From positions 1-64,000 of the forward strand of contig JAIQGI010000032.1 in assembly GCA_020072565.1 (NCBI GenBank): a DNA stretch of 64,000 nt, given 5' to 3'. The notes beneath the pieces were generated by a model. It saw nothing but the letters and a program-made list of their open reading frames with translations. It did not search any database and was not told the origin of the DNA. Source of the DNA: Terriglobia bacterium (lineage in GTDB: Bacteria; Acidobacteriota; UBA6911). The translations under genes and the position numbers were made by a program. This document shows, one piece after another, positions 7,172 through 16,654 of the stretch (the first letter of the stretch is position 1; each line of letters starts with the position of its first letter).

Positions 7172-10100
7172 ATGGCTAGATTTTTTATTGATCGTCCTGT
7201 TTTTGCCTGGGTTGTCGCCATCGGGATGATGCTTGCCGGCGGGCTGGCTATCTACAATCTGCCCATTTCCCAGTATCCCCCGATTGCTCCGCCTTCGATA
7301 TCCATTCGATGTGTGTACCCCGGCGGATCGGCGAAAACGGTGGAAGACAGCGTGGTTCAGATCATCGAACAGCAGATGACCGGGCTGGACAAGATGCTTT
7401 ACATCCATTCCACCTCTGATTCTGCAGGTATGGCACAGATCGAGCTGACCTTCGCCCCGGGCACCGATCCCGATCTTGCTTGGGCCAAAGTGCAAAACAA
7501 GCTTCAGCTGGCCATGCCGGTGTTGCCGGAGGTGGTTCAGCGCCAGGGTCTCAGAGTCAGCAAGTCCACACGCAACTATCTAATGATCGTCGGACTCTCT
7601 TCCCTGGACGACAGTCTCGACCAGAATGACCTCTCGGATTACGCTTTCTCGCAGATTCAATATTCGCTGGCCCGTGTGCCCGGCGTGGGCGAAGTGGAGG
7701 TGTTTGGCGCTGGCTATGCCATGCGAATCTGGCTGGACCCGAACAAACTCACGAATTACGGCATGACCTCGGACGATGTAATCGCGGCGGTCCGGAGTTA
7801 CAACGTGCAGGTGTCGGCCGGCCAGTTCGGCGGGATGCCCGCCGTGCCGGGCCAGCGGCTCAATGCCTCGATCGTCGTTCAGACGCTGCTGAAGACTCCA
7901 GAGGAGTTCGGCGCCATTCCTCTGCGCAACAACCCGGACGGATCCATCGTGCGTGTACGGGACGTGGCGCGGACGGAATTGGGGACCGAATTTGACAATT
8001 TCAGGGCCTTTTATAACGGACATCCCACGACCGGTCTAGCCATCCGGCAGGAGGCCGGGGCTAACGCGCTGGACACTGCCGCCGCCATAAAAGCGAAGAT
8101 GGCGGATCTGTCCCGCTACTTTCCTCACGGCATGACGGCCGTTTACCCCTTCGACACGACTCCTTTCGTGCGTGTAGCCATCAACGAGGTCGTCAAGACC
8201 CTCCTCGAGGCGATCTTTCTTGTGTTCCTTGTCATGTTCCTTTTTCTGGGAAACATGCGGGCCACGCTCATCCCCACGATTGCCGTGCCGGTGGTTATTC
8301 TTGGCACGTTCGGCGTTCTCGGACTGTTCGGCTATTCCATCAACATGTTGACCATGTTCGCCATGGTGTTGGCGATCGGGCTGCTGGTGGATGATGCCAT
8401 CGTGGTGGTCGAAAATGTGGAGCGTGTGATGTCCGAAGAGGGCCTTTCGCCGCTGGAAGCCACCCGCAAATCAATGGACCAGATTACCAGCGCCCTGGTC
8501 GGCATCGGGCTTGTGCTTTCGGCCGTATTTGGCCCCATGATGTTTTTCGGCGGCTCGACCGGCGTCATCTACCGCCAGTTCTCCATTACGATCATCTCCT
8601 CCATGCTTCTCTCGGTCATGGTAGCTTTGATCCTGACGCCGGTGCTTTGCGCTTTTCTTCTAAAGCCGATGGGCAAGGGGCACGAAGCGGCCGAAACCGG
8701 ATTCCGTCTACTCCGGCCGTTTTTCTTGTGGTTCGACCACATGTTTCTCCGCCTTCGGGGACGCTACCAGTCCGCGGTTGGGCACATACTTCGGACTCGG
8801 CTCCGCTACATCGCCGTTTTTGTCCTGATCGTGGCGGCGATGGGTTACCTCTTCGTGAAGATGCCCACAGGCTACCTGCCGGACGAAGACCAAGGGGTAC
8901 TCCTTGCTATGGTGCAACTGCCCCCGGGTTCGACGATGGAGCAGACTCAAGTGATGATGCGAAAGGTGCAAGACCACTTTCTCATAGACCAGAAGGAGGC
9001 GGTGGAATCCTGCATGGCTATGAGCGGTTTCGGCATGGCGGGCCAGGCACAAAACCAGGGGATGGCCTACATCAAACTTCGGGATTGGGACCTGCGCAAC
9101 AGGCCGGACCTGCGTGTGGAAGGCATCCTGAAGAAGGCGGCGCCGGTCCTCGGCAGTATCCGGGGAGCGACGATCTTTGCCTTTCCGCCTCCTGCCGTCG
9201 TCGAACTCGGCACATCAAAGGGATTTGATTTCATGCTTCAGGACCGCGGCGGCCTCGGCCACGAGACGCTCATGAATGCCCGTCTCCAGCTTCTTGGCCA
9301 GGCGATGCCCGATCCGCGGCTGACCGCTGTCCGCCCGAACGGCATGCCGGACCAGGCCGAGCACAAGGTGGATGTCGACTGGGCCAAGGCCGGCACTTTG
9401 GGAGTGTCGGTGCCTTCGATTCAGAGTTTGATCTCGACTGCCTTCGGGAGTTCCTATGTCAACGACTTCATACAGGGCGGACGCGTCCATCGAGTTTATG
9501 TGCAGGCCGACGCTCCCTACCGGATGCTGCCGGAGGATCTGGACCGCCTCTTCGTCCGGAACGCTGCTGGCCGCATGGTTCCTGTCTCCGCCCTCGCGTC
9601 GGGGCGCTGGACGTACAACTCCCCCCGGCTCGAGCGCTACAACGGTTTCCCAGCCCTGGACTTTTTGGGTGAGGCTGCGCCCGGAAAAAGCACCGGGGAT
9701 GCCATGGCGGCCATGGAGGAAATCGCGTCGAAACTGCCACGCGGCATCGGCTACGAATGGACCGGCATCTCGTACCAGGAGCGGCTGAGCCAATCCCAGA
9801 CGGGACTCCTGTATGCTTTTTCCATCCTCGCGATTTTCCTGGTGTTGGCGGCCCTGTACGAGAGTTGGTCGATTCCTATTTCGATCCTGCTCGCCCTGCC
9901 GCTCGGGGTGATCGGCGGGGTGCTGGCCACTTCCTGGCGCGGGTTGCCAAACGACGTCTACTTCCAGATCGGGCTGCTCACGGTTCTGGGGCTCACAACG
10001 AAGAACGCGATCCTGATCGTGCAGTTTGCTAAGATCCGCGTGGAGGCTGGCGCGGGCCTGATCGAAGCCACTCTCGAGGGGGCGAGGCTCAGGCTTCGAC

Positions 10101-10360
10101 CCATCGTGATGACCTCGCTGGCGTTCGGCTTCGGGGTCTTGCCGCTGACGCTCGCCACCGGCGCCGGAGCAGGGGCGCAAAAGGCCATCGGCACCAGCGT
10201 CCTCGGCGGCATGATAACGGCGACATTCCTGGCGATCTTTTTTATCCCTCTGTTCTTCGTGCTGATCACTCAGGTCTTCGGCAGGAAAAAACCGGGGGGT
10301 CGAACCGTGATGGTCGATCCAGATCCCGAAACCAAGATGGAGGGGCCGCAACATGCGTAA
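7172..10360 (+). CDS. RND multidrug efflux permease (AcrB/MexB/OqxB type)
   Basis: The product is a 1062-aa proton-driven inner-membrane pump of the hydrophobe/amphiphile efflux family. The ATG follows taggaggaattca. The N-terminus FFIDRPVFAWVVAIGMMLAG is the standard first membrane helix. The proton-relay aspartates lie in LLVDDAIVVVENVERV at residues 407-408, and the partner lysine is in TTKNAILIVQFAK at about 944. Two large periplasmic loops and twelve predicted helices fit the family length. Substrate cannot be read from sequence; closeness to drug-type rather than heavy-metal pumps is suggested by the HAE1-like motifs. Its stop overlaps the start of the outer-membrane gene by 8 bp, implying translational coupling. 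Confidence 0.96.
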   Translation: MARFFIDRPVFAWVVAIGMMLAGGLAIYNLPISQYPPIAPPSISIRCVYPGGSAKTVEDSVVQIIEQQMTGLDKMLYIHSTSDSAGMAQIELTFAPGTDPDLAWAKVQNKLQLAMPVLPEVVQRQGLRVSKSTRNYLMIVGLSSLDDSLDQNDLSDYAFSQIQYSLARVPGVGEVEVFGAGYAMRIWLDPNKLTNYGMTSDDVIAAVRSYNVQVSAGQFGGMPAVPGQRLNASIVVQTLLKTPEEFGAIPLRNNPDGSIVRVRDVARTELGTEFDNFRAFYNGHPTTGLAIRQEAGANALDTAAAIKAKMADLSRYFPHGMTAVYPFDTTPFVRVAINEVVKTLLEAIFLVFLVMFLFLGNMRATLIPTIAVPVVILGTFGVLGLFGYSINMLTMFAMVLAIGLLVDDAIVVVENVERVMSEEGLSPLEATRKSMDQITSALVGIGLVLSAVFGPMMFFGGSTGVIYRQFSITIISSMLLSVMVALILTPVLCAFLLKPMGKGHEAAETGFRLLRPFFLWFDHMFLRLRGRYQSAVGHILRTRLRYIAVFVLIVAAMGYLFVKMPTGYLPDEDQGVLLAMVQLPPGSTMEQTQVMMRKVQDHFLIDQKEAVESCMAMSGFGMAGQAQNQGMAYIKLRDWDLRNRPDLRVEGILKKAAPVLGSIRGATIFAFPPPAVVELGTSKGFDFMLQDRGGLGHETLMNARLQLLGQAMPDPRLTAVRPNGMPDQAEHKVDVDWAKAGTLGVSVPSIQSLISTAFGSSYVNDFIQGGRVHRVYVQADAPYRMLPEDLDRLFVRNAAGRMVPVSALASGRWTYNSPRLERYNGFPALDFLGEAAPGKSTGDAMAAMEEIASKLPRGIGYEWTGISYQERLSQSQTGLLYAFSILAIFLVLAALYESWSIPISILLALPLGVIGGVLATSWRGLPNDVYFQIGLLTVLGLTTKNAILIVQFAKIRVEAGAGLIEATLEGARLRLRPIVMTSLAFGFGVLPLTLATGAGAGAQKAIGTSVLGGMITATFLAIFFIPLFFVLITQVFGRKKPGGRTVMVDPDPETKMEGPQHA

Positions 10361-11699
10361 ACTCGTACCGCTATTGGCGCTCTCGTTTTTCCTGTACGGG
10401 TGTCCTCGCCCATCCCAGTATGTACGCCCCGGATTGCCGGTCCCTCCGACCTGGCCGGAAAGCTCTGCCGCCGGGGCCGGTGCGCGGGGTGCGCCGGCCG
10501 CCGGCGATCTGAAGTGGCAGGAATTCTTCACCGATCAGCGGCTCCAGTCTGTGATCGGGCTGGCGCTGGCGAACAACCGCGATCTCAGGGCGGCCTCGCT
10601 CAACATCGAAAAGGTCCAGGCTCTGTATCGGATTCAGCGCGCCCAACCTTACCCCACCGTTATCGCCTCGGCCAGCGGCGATGCCTACCGGGTGCCGGAA
10701 AACCTTTCCGGCAAGGACCACGCGGAAACGATCTCGCAGTACACCGTGGGACTGGGCACGACTTCGTGGGAACTGGATCTCTTCGGACGGATCCGTAGCC
10801 TGAAGACTCAGGTACTGGAACAATATTTGGCGACCGATCAGGCACGGTCGGCCGCCGACCGGGAAGGCCTGAAGCTGGCGCAAGATACTCTCGATGCCCA
10901 ACAGGCTTCCTTCGATTTGATCAAGCGCACTGCGGAACTCGGCATGGCGTCTGACCTGGATGTGCGACAGGCGCAAAGCCAGGTGGAAGCGGCTCGCCTC
11001 GATATTGCCGGCTTTTCGGGCCAGGTGGCCCAGGACGAAAACGCGCTCAACCTGTTGGTCGGCACACCCGTAGCCCCGGGCATGCTGGCCGATGCACTGA
11101 GCAAGGTCTCAGATTTAAAGGAAATCGCGGCCGGCGTGCCGTCCGACGTGCTGCTGCGCCGCCCCGACATTCTCGCGGCCGAGCACCAGTTGATGGCTGT
11201 CAATGCGAATATCGGCGCGGCGCGCGCTGCGTTCTTCCCCCGGATCGCTCTTACCGCCGCCCTCGGGATCACCAGCAGTGATCTGACAAACCTGTTCAAA
11301 CCCGCTGCTGGGACCTGGAACTTCGCACCGCAGGCGACCCTCCCGATATTTGACTACGGGGCCCGGCGGGCCGCGTACAAGGCGGCAACTGTGGATCGGG
11401 ATATCGCGGTGGCCGAGTACGAGAAATCGATTCAGTCGGCCTTCAGGGAGGTGAGCGACGCCTTGAGCCAACGCACCGCGCTGGCCAACCAGCAGCAAGC
11501 GCTGCAATCACTCATCGATGCGTTGCAGGAAACCTATCGGCTTTCCGAAGCCCGATACAAGGGAGGGATCGACAGCTATCTGAGTGTCCTCATCGCCCAG
11601 CGCTCCGTGTATGCCGCTCAACAGCAGATGGTCGGCATACGGCTGGCACGACTGAGCAATCTTGTCACACTTTATAAGGTACTGGGTGGCGGAGCCTGA
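10353..11699 (+). CDS. RND efflux outer-membrane lipoprotein (NodT/OprM, TolC family)
   Basis: This 448-aa protein is the outer-membrane channel of the tripartite pump. It starts at an ATG inside the 3' end of the permease gene. The lipoprotein signal ends in LYG-C17. Two repeated TolC/OEP halves are visible: the first with LANNRDLRAASLNIEKVQALYRIQRA and TVGLGTTSWELDLFGRIRSL, the second with LRRPDILAAEHQLMAVNANIGAARAAFFPRI and EYEKSIQSAFREVSDAL. The order adaptor-permease-channel on one strand is complete, so the pump should not need an external TolC. The stop codon is followed at once by a G-rich interspersed repeat. Confidence 0.94.
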   Translation: MRKLVPLLALSFFLYGCPRPSQYVRPGLPVPPTWPESSAAGAGARGAPAAGDLKWQEFFTDQRLQSVIGLALANNRDLRAASLNIEKVQALYRIQRAQPYPTVIASASGDAYRVPENLSGKDHAETISQYTVGLGTTSWELDLFGRIRSLKTQVLEQYLATDQARSAADREGLKLAQDTLDAQQASFDLIKRTAELGMASDLDVRQAQSQVEAARLDIAGFSGQVAQDENALNLLVGTPVAPGMLADALSKVSDLKEIAAGVPSDVLLRRPDILAAEHQLMAVNANIGAARAAFFPRIALTAALGITSSDLTNLFKPAAGTWNFAPQATLPIFDYGARRAAYKAATVDRDIAVAEYEKSIQSAFREVSDALSQRTALANQQQALQSLIDALQETYRLSEARYKGGIDSYLSVLIAQRSVYAAQQQMVGIRLARLSNLVTLYKVLGGGA

Positions 11700-11810
11700 G
11701 GGTGGGGGATGCGGATGGGGGACTGACAACGGCAAGGTGCTGACCAGTCAGTACTTTGACACTTCTCTACCCTCCAAATTCCCGCTTACATCAACAAAAC
11801 AGGCCTGATT
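11700..11810 (+). repeat. Interspersed repeat A, copy 1, abutting the efflux operon stop
   Basis: Starting at the base after the TGA, G-tracts lead into gggggactgacaacggcaag, followed by about 85 bp ending near ggcctgattattgaa. A second copy lies on the minus strand at 14340-14450. By eye the two align without gaps over about 100 bp with roughly 16 mismatches. Both begin directly after a stop codon and run in the direction of that gene. Confidence 0.75.
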
Positions 11811-11983
11811 ATTGAAGTTAACAATCAAACACGGCTTTTGGATGAACTCTTATTCCTGCCAAGCATCTGAATATTGCTGCCGGATGTGGGTTCCGGCGCA
11901 AATAAACTGGCCCCGCAGGCACTTGACCTGCGGATTAGGAGGAGAAGTTCGGAACGACAAGGAAAAGAAGGTGGAGTTACCTG

Positions 11984-12493
11984 ATGTTGCCGGCAGTACT
12001 GGGACTCTGCCTGAATGCAATGCCGGGAATCGTCCGGGCACAGACGGCTGCGGCAGCGCAGGCTCCGGATCTGTTGCGGCCATTGAAGATAGCGTTGGGT
12101 GAGGCCGGCGTGGCCGCTCTCACCAGCGATCAGGAGGCGGCAATTATGGCTTTGATCACAGACTTCCGGGCCCAAACCGCGCCCGTTGTCAGTGCGACGC
12201 GAGCCAGCTACTATAACTATATCCTCAGCGGCGATGCAACGGATGCCGTGGTATTGTTGCCGGCGCTGATGTCCGTCGAGAATGCGCAGGCTCAGGCACG
12301 AGCGCAGGCAAGAATCAACTTTGCCGCGGGTGTCGCCGCCGCTTTGACGAGCGCTCAGATGACCGCACTGCAAGCTAAGTTTAGCGACGAACAGATCGTC
12401 CGTTTTATTGAAGCCCTTGCGGGAGGCCCGGGCGGGATGAGGGGAGCGCGTGGCGCCCTCGGGCCGGCTTCGCCAACGCCTTTCAGAAGGTAA
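11984..12493 (+). CDS. Small exported protein of unknown function
   Basis: I do not recognise this 169-aa protein. Its first 19 residues are signal-like and end in VRA-Q; the mature part is Ala-rich and helical, with paired LTSDQEAAIMALITDFRAQ and LTSAQMTALQAKFSDEQ segments of the kind seen in short periplasmic Spy/LTXXQ-like proteins, and a Gly/Pro-rich tail. The start is doubtful: a strong Shine-Dalgarno (taggagga, 11936-11943) is followed in this frame by an open stretch encoding TTRKRRWSYL just before the Met, a good basic n-region, but with no ATG, GTG or TTG. A start at the ACG at 11954 or a mutated start codon is possible. It stands alone between two gaps. Confidence 0.6.
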   Translation: MLPAVLGLCLNAMPGIVRAQTAAAAQAPDLLRPLKIALGEAGVAALTSDQEAAIMALITDFRAQTAPVVSATRASYYNYILSGDATDAVVLLPALMSVENAQAQARAQARINFAAGVAAALTSAQMTALQAKFSDEQIVRFIEALAGGPGGMRGARGALGPASPTPFRR

Positions 12494-12513
12494 CGACTGC
12501 CATAACTGTGGAA

Positions 12514-12539
12514 CGGGCCCGCCGACAGCTGCGGGCCCG
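12514..12539 (+). terminator. GC-rich hairpin downstream of the small exported protein gene
   Basis: A perfect 9-bp stem, cgggcccgc (12514-12522) with gcgggcccg (12531-12539), begins 20 bp after the stop codon. No T-run follows, so it is not a classic intrinsic terminator; it may protect the 3' end or be an incidental dyad. Confidence 0.4.
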
Positions 12540-12783
12540 ATGCTCGGCGGAAAATGCAACAGAATGCGCTCTATCCCGCGCTCAGAGGCGCAAATTCTTT
12601 CAAATGAAGAATCCTGAATAAGGTATCTCGCTTGGCCCGCTGGGTAAAAAGGAAATAGGAAACGTGGCACAGCCTGAAATCGATGCATCCGCCCCCCGGC
12701 TCGCTCCCCGCCCTGACTACAGGTTCCCGCCGCGTTTTGTGGTGATAAGAACCACCGTTTGATTCCTGCGCGTTCTCGTCCTG

Positions 12784-14079
12784 TTGTGTTATGTGCTCGT
12801 GCCCGTCGGCCTTTATTCGCAACAGAAACGGCAGATGCCTCCTCCTGACGAAAGTGCTTATGGGTCAAAATTCTTCGATCAGCTGCACAGCATCTTTGGC
12901 ATATTTCGAAATGAAGATCTTCAACGTGTATTTCAAAGGGCTCAACCGATCCAATGCTCCGAGCTGGTAGCCAGCAAGGGGCAGTGGAAAACCGTTGCGT
13001 TTTTTAATGAGGATCGCAGCCTGGGCGAATGGTGCCGCAACACCATTGAAGAAGTGAAAGCAGATCTATCCGTCTACACCTTCTCCGGATCCTGTAATGG
13101 AGAGCAAGGGGCGGTCCAGGTGACAACGGAATTCCCGGTGGGCGCAAGCATCGAACTCTATAACGAAGCGAAAATCGGCCTGGATCAGATCGATGTCAAT
13201 GTTAACGCGCCGGTGAATGCCACCTTTGATCCGGGCACTCAGGCGTATATCTTCGAGCTTCCCTACCTTTTCCTGACAGGACAACGCAGCTCCGGGAACA
13301 TTTACAGCCTCGTCGCACCCCGCACCGAAGACAGGTATGCCACGGACGTGACGAGCCGCTGGGAATGCAAGATAGTAAAATCAGACGATTTGACCTACCG
13401 TTTTCTGATTTGCCGGACGGCGACTGTGCCACGCAACCCGGCAGTGAGGAACCAGAAGCGGGAACTGAGCTTCGGCGCGTCTGCCTACTTTATTCTGTCT
13501 GACGGCATGGAAGCGCAGACAAGTGTGCATCTGTCGTTCGGCGATGCCGGCCGTCGTACCGATAGTTCCCAGGACACCGTGCCGTCTGATCCTTCCCGTG
13601 CGCGCCCGGTCCTCATAAGAAAGGGAGCGATCACGGGCCGCGGGTCTTGGCAGGTGCCGGATGTGCATTCTAAATTCGCCGATGTCGGAAACAACGAATT
13701 CAGGCTGCGCTTCAACTCTCAAACCTGGACCGGCAAGATCCGTTCTTCCGAGATCTTGGCGGATCAGAAACTGTCGAGCCCGCAATCGGCCAAACTGCAG
13801 CAAGGCGAAGACTATTGCACCTGGCATCCAGCGGCTGCGGATCTTGTGGACCTTTTGCTGGCAAGCGAGCCTGATGCGAATGTTTCGTACTCCGCGGAAG
13901 GATTCGACAGAAACAGCTTGGAGGCTGCATCGATTGTCATTTACCTGAAGACCCATGAAGGTAGTCGTATAGGAACCCTGCAATGCTTCTTCCCACACAC
14001 GGAATCCGCGTCGAAAATCGATTTTGACCGCTGGGTATCCATTGTTGGCGGACATCTCACGCTGGAGATCAAACGGTAA
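12784..14079 (+). CDS. Exported protein of unknown function
   Basis: I do not recognise this 431-aa protein. It has two copies of a beta-rich region: residues about 30-220 with five to six Cys and a GQWKTVAFFNEDRSLGEWC block, and about 280-420 with FRLRFNSQTWTGKI. Cysteines appear in pairs suited to disulphides. The only in-frame start is a TTG at 12784; the frame is open back to the TGA at 12760 and the residues just upstream (LRVLVL) would extend the hydrophobic signal peptide that ends before YSQQK, so the true start may be a non-standard or damaged codon upstream. Base composition is lower in GC than neighbours. Confidence 0.65.
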   Translation: MCYVLVPVGLYSQQKRQMPPPDESAYGSKFFDQLHSIFGIFRNEDLQRVFQRAQPIQCSELVASKGQWKTVAFFNEDRSLGEWCRNTIEEVKADLSVYTFSGSCNGEQGAVQVTTEFPVGASIELYNEAKIGLDQIDVNVNAPVNATFDPGTQAYIFELPYLFLTGQRSSGNIYSLVAPRTEDRYATDVTSRWECKIVKSDDLTYRFLICRTATVPRNPAVRNQKRELSFGASAYFILSDGMEAQTSVHLSFGDAGRRTDSSQDTVPSDPSRARPVLIRKGAITGRGSWQVPDVHSKFADVGNNEFRLRFNSQTWTGKIRSSEILADQKLSSPQSAKLQQGEDYCTWHPAAADLVDLLLASEPDANVSYSAEGFDRNSLEAASIVIYLKTHEGSRIGTLQCFFPHTESASKIDFDRWVSIVGGHLTLEIKR

Positions 14080-14451
14080 GATTAAACGCATCTTCGAGAG
14101 CTTTTCTCATTTCGAGTCTGAAACCACGAACTCTGACCGTGCGACCTGGAAGGATCCCGTCAGCCGCCAATTTCCTCAATATACCCGTTCGATCCATCAA
14201 CATTGAGGGGAGCGTCCCCCATTCCTATTCTTCAATCTAAGGACTGTATCCGAGATGCTGGGGTAATTCCCGATTGTGCGTCTCCCACTCTCCCGGGCTG
14301 TCGAAAATCGCCGCGCATGGTCATCGGTCTTATGTTCAATAATCAGGCTTGTTTTTTCGATATAAACGGGAATTTGAAGGGTGGAGAATTGTCGAAATAT
14401 CGTCCGGCCAGCACCTTGCCGTCGTCAGTCCCCCATCCCCCATCCCCACTG
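14080..14451. other. Convergent intergenic region
   Basis: This gap lies between two converging genes. The right third is interspersed repeat A copy 2. The remaining 250 bp contain no gene that I can support. Confidence 0.6.
14340..14450 (-). repeat. Interspersed repeat A, copy 2, abutting the VWFA gene stop
   Basis: Read on the minus strand, it begins two bases after the TGA of the VWFA-domain gene with tandem ggggat tracts, then gggggactgacgacggcaag, and runs about 100 bp to gcctgattattgaa. It is about 84 percent identical to copy 1 at 11700-11810 without gaps (counted by eye). Confidence 0.75.
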
Positions 14452-16239
14452 TCATCGCCCGATCACCCACCTGCTGCCCAGCCGGTCGCCCTGCATGTCA
14501 TAGACCACAGCGACGACAAACTCTGTGTTGCTTTTGCGCGGAATAACCACGGAGATGGGGATGCCCTCCCGCAAGGCCGCCTGATAACGCTCGTCAGTGC
14601 GTTGCACGTCCGCGGTTCTCCACTCCGCACCGAGATAGTTTGAGTCTGCATCGGCGTAAAAGACGGCAATGCGCAGGCGCGCGGCATGGATGCCGCCGAT
14701 GGTCTTGAAGCTAACTTTCGTCAGATCCACCTTCAGGTCGATCTTGAACTGGATTTGTCCGGCGTCGTCTTTGATTCTCGACGCTTTGATGTCGAGAGGG
14801 ATGTCGGTATATTCCACCTTCCGGGTGCCCTGAACGCCCGCACCGTTGATGCGGGTCCAGGCCAGAAACTCGACAGGATCGTAGCGCTGCAACTTTTCAC
14901 GGGCATAGTAGCCGTGCCTGTACTGGACTTTCACCCCGGACCGGTTCACTTTGACGCTGATCCCCCGAAACTTTCCGTCCCAATTTTCATTGTCAGGATA
15001 ATAACCAAGCAGGTACTCGACCCGGGAACTGTCAAGAACGCGGGAAAGGGCATCCCCGACATTCTGATAGGCCGAGGAACGTCCGCCCGTCAGTTGAGAG
15101 ACGTTGCTCATGCTCTGTATGGCAAACGTCTCCGCCCAATCCCTTGCCACAGGCACACCGCGTGGGCCCGCTCCGGGAACCGATCCGGCGCCGGAGAGGC
15201 CGCCGGTCTGGAACGTGTCGATGGCAACGCGAGCGTCGTTGGCGACGGCTGCGATGCCCTGGTCGTACTCAGTTTTTCCAAAAGGGAAGGTCAGGCCACG
15301 TTCGCTGAAAAACAAAAGGTGTTTCTCTCCTTCGACATAGCGAAGATATTCGATACATGTGAAAATATTGCCCGCATCAGCCATCGTGCTTCTGGAGCGG
15401 ACAGCGAATTCGTCAAACGGCAGCCAGAGCATGGCGGCATCCGCAGCGAACGATTCGAGCTCCGTAGTCGCGGAGCCTTCCACGGTGCCGAGCACCACGC
15501 CCGCCGCCCTCTGCCATTGCCGGTAAGCCTCGGCTTCCCCGGTCACCTGGCCGGGAGGCACCTGGCGGGAACCCAGCCCCCGCGCGCTTTCGAAAATCCT
15601 GTCGATGTCGGGCTGCAGCGTCTTGGGAAACTCCTTGCTTCCGAACAGCGAGGCGAGGCCTGCGCTGAAATTCTGCAGCCGGTATTCTATGCTCTCGTGC
15701 GCGCCTTTGTAGGCCTCGAGCGCCTGAGCGATCTTCTCATGGTCGGTGGTGAAGTCCGTGGCACGGTTGTAGGCGAACAGAGCCACCCGGTCCTGGGGCA
15801 AGAGATTCTTGCGGACGAACTGGATCAGAACATCAACCGTCTTGAACGGCAGCTGGTAGCGGCCCCGGCCCATCAGAATGAGAAATACGCGAGACGTCTG
15901 GGGGGAAAGTTCTGCCGCCGGAATCGGACGGAGCACGGACGCCGGTTCCGGCATGGGGGCGGCTGCGTCGAAATTCTGCACGGAAAAATGCCGGATCTCC
16001 TGAGGTTTCCCATTTTCGAAAATGCGAAAGTCTTCCTGCTTGAGACCGGTCACCGGCCGGCCGCGCGAGTCTGTGACGATCACATCTACCGGAACCAGGC
16101 GCACGCGGGCCCGGTAAGTTCCCGGAGGGGCGGTTTGCTGGCCCTTAGGCGCGCCTTGGCCGAGCACCAACGCAATGGGCAGAGAGACTGGAAGACCAAA
16201 AACAAACATGATCAGGACGGCGTGCCGCAGACATCGCAT
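14452..16239 (-). CDS. Exported VWFA-related acidobacterial domain protein
   Basis: The 595-aa product has a signal peptide (first 28 residues, ending VLGQ) and the acidobacterial VWFA-related architecture: an N-terminal beta domain with RLVPVDVIVTDSRGRPVTGL and QEDFRIFENGKPQEI, a VWA-like fold and a C-terminal domain with YLLGYYPDNENWDGKFR and VKVQYRHGYYA. In typical members the VWA MIDAS site reads DxSxS; here that position is LILMGRGRYQ (about 118-127), so metal binding of the usual kind is probably lost. The role of the family is unknown; secretion and adhesion-like folds suggest protein-protein contacts outside the cytoplasm. It is transcribed alone. Confidence 0.88.
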   Translation of the reverse strand: MRCLRHAVLIMFVFGLPVSLPIALVLGQGAPKGQQTAPPGTYRARVRLVPVDVIVTDSRGRPVTGLKQEDFRIFENGKPQEIRHFSVQNFDAAAPMPEPASVLRPIPAAELSPQTSRVFLILMGRGRYQLPFKTVDVLIQFVRKNLLPQDRVALFAYNRATDFTTDHEKIAQALEAYKGAHESIEYRLQNFSAGLASLFGSKEFPKTLQPDIDRIFESARGLGSRQVPPGQVTGEAEAYRQWQRAAGVVLGTVEGSATTELESFAADAAMLWLPFDEFAVRSRSTMADAGNIFTCIEYLRYVEGEKHLLFFSERGLTFPFGKTEYDQGIAAVANDARVAIDTFQTGGLSGAGSVPGAGPRGVPVARDWAETFAIQSMSNVSQLTGGRSSAYQNVGDALSRVLDSSRVEYLLGYYPDNENWDGKFRGISVKVNRSGVKVQYRHGYYAREKLQRYDPVEFLAWTRINGAGVQGTRKVEYTDIPLDIKASRIKDDAGQIQFKIDLKVDLTKVSFKTIGGIHAARLRIAVFYADADSNYLGAEWRTADVQRTDERYQAALREGIPISVVIPRKSNTEFVVAVVYDMQGDRLGSRWVIGR

Positions 16240-16654
16240 AGCCCCTCTTTGGACAACCTGAATGCGTAATTAATCTACATCCATGAGAACGGGATTCCAA
16301 TTGGATTTGATGCGCCCAACCTCGCAACTGTTCACGGTTGTGAAATCCGGTCACAGGCTGCGCCTGGCGAAAATCGGGGAATCGCAGCCCGGCAGTGAAT
16401 TGCGGGGCTTTGTGCCGCTCAGAAGCCGATTCCCGCCCGATCCTGTCTCAGTGGAAGCGACGGGCAAATGGATATCCTGGATCGCAGCCTGATCCGTAAA
16501 GAAGTCCCCGTCAGGCAGGCGGAACCGGAAAATCCATTTGGTTGCCGGACGTTCGAGTTTCTTGACCGTACGGGATGGGAGACCGGCTCCGCAGGAGCAC
16601 TAAGAAATCCTTTTCGTGCGAGAAGCCCATATGGAGCCGCGAAATGTTATCTGG
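16240..16654. other. Intergenic region, nothing supported
   Basis: This 415-bp gap between two minus-strand genes holds the promoter region of the VWFA gene. I see no gene, tRNA or repeat here. Confidence 0.5.

Noticed and set aside
9215-10531. 438-codon minus-strand frame
   Set aside because: Antisense of the RND permease gene; no start site or motif.
11812-12102. Short plus-strand frame after repeat A
   Set aside because: It overlaps the better supported secreted protein gene in another frame and shows no coding features.
14686-16269. 527-codon plus-strand frame
   Set aside because: Antisense of the VWFA protein gene, which has a signal peptide and a recognised architecture.
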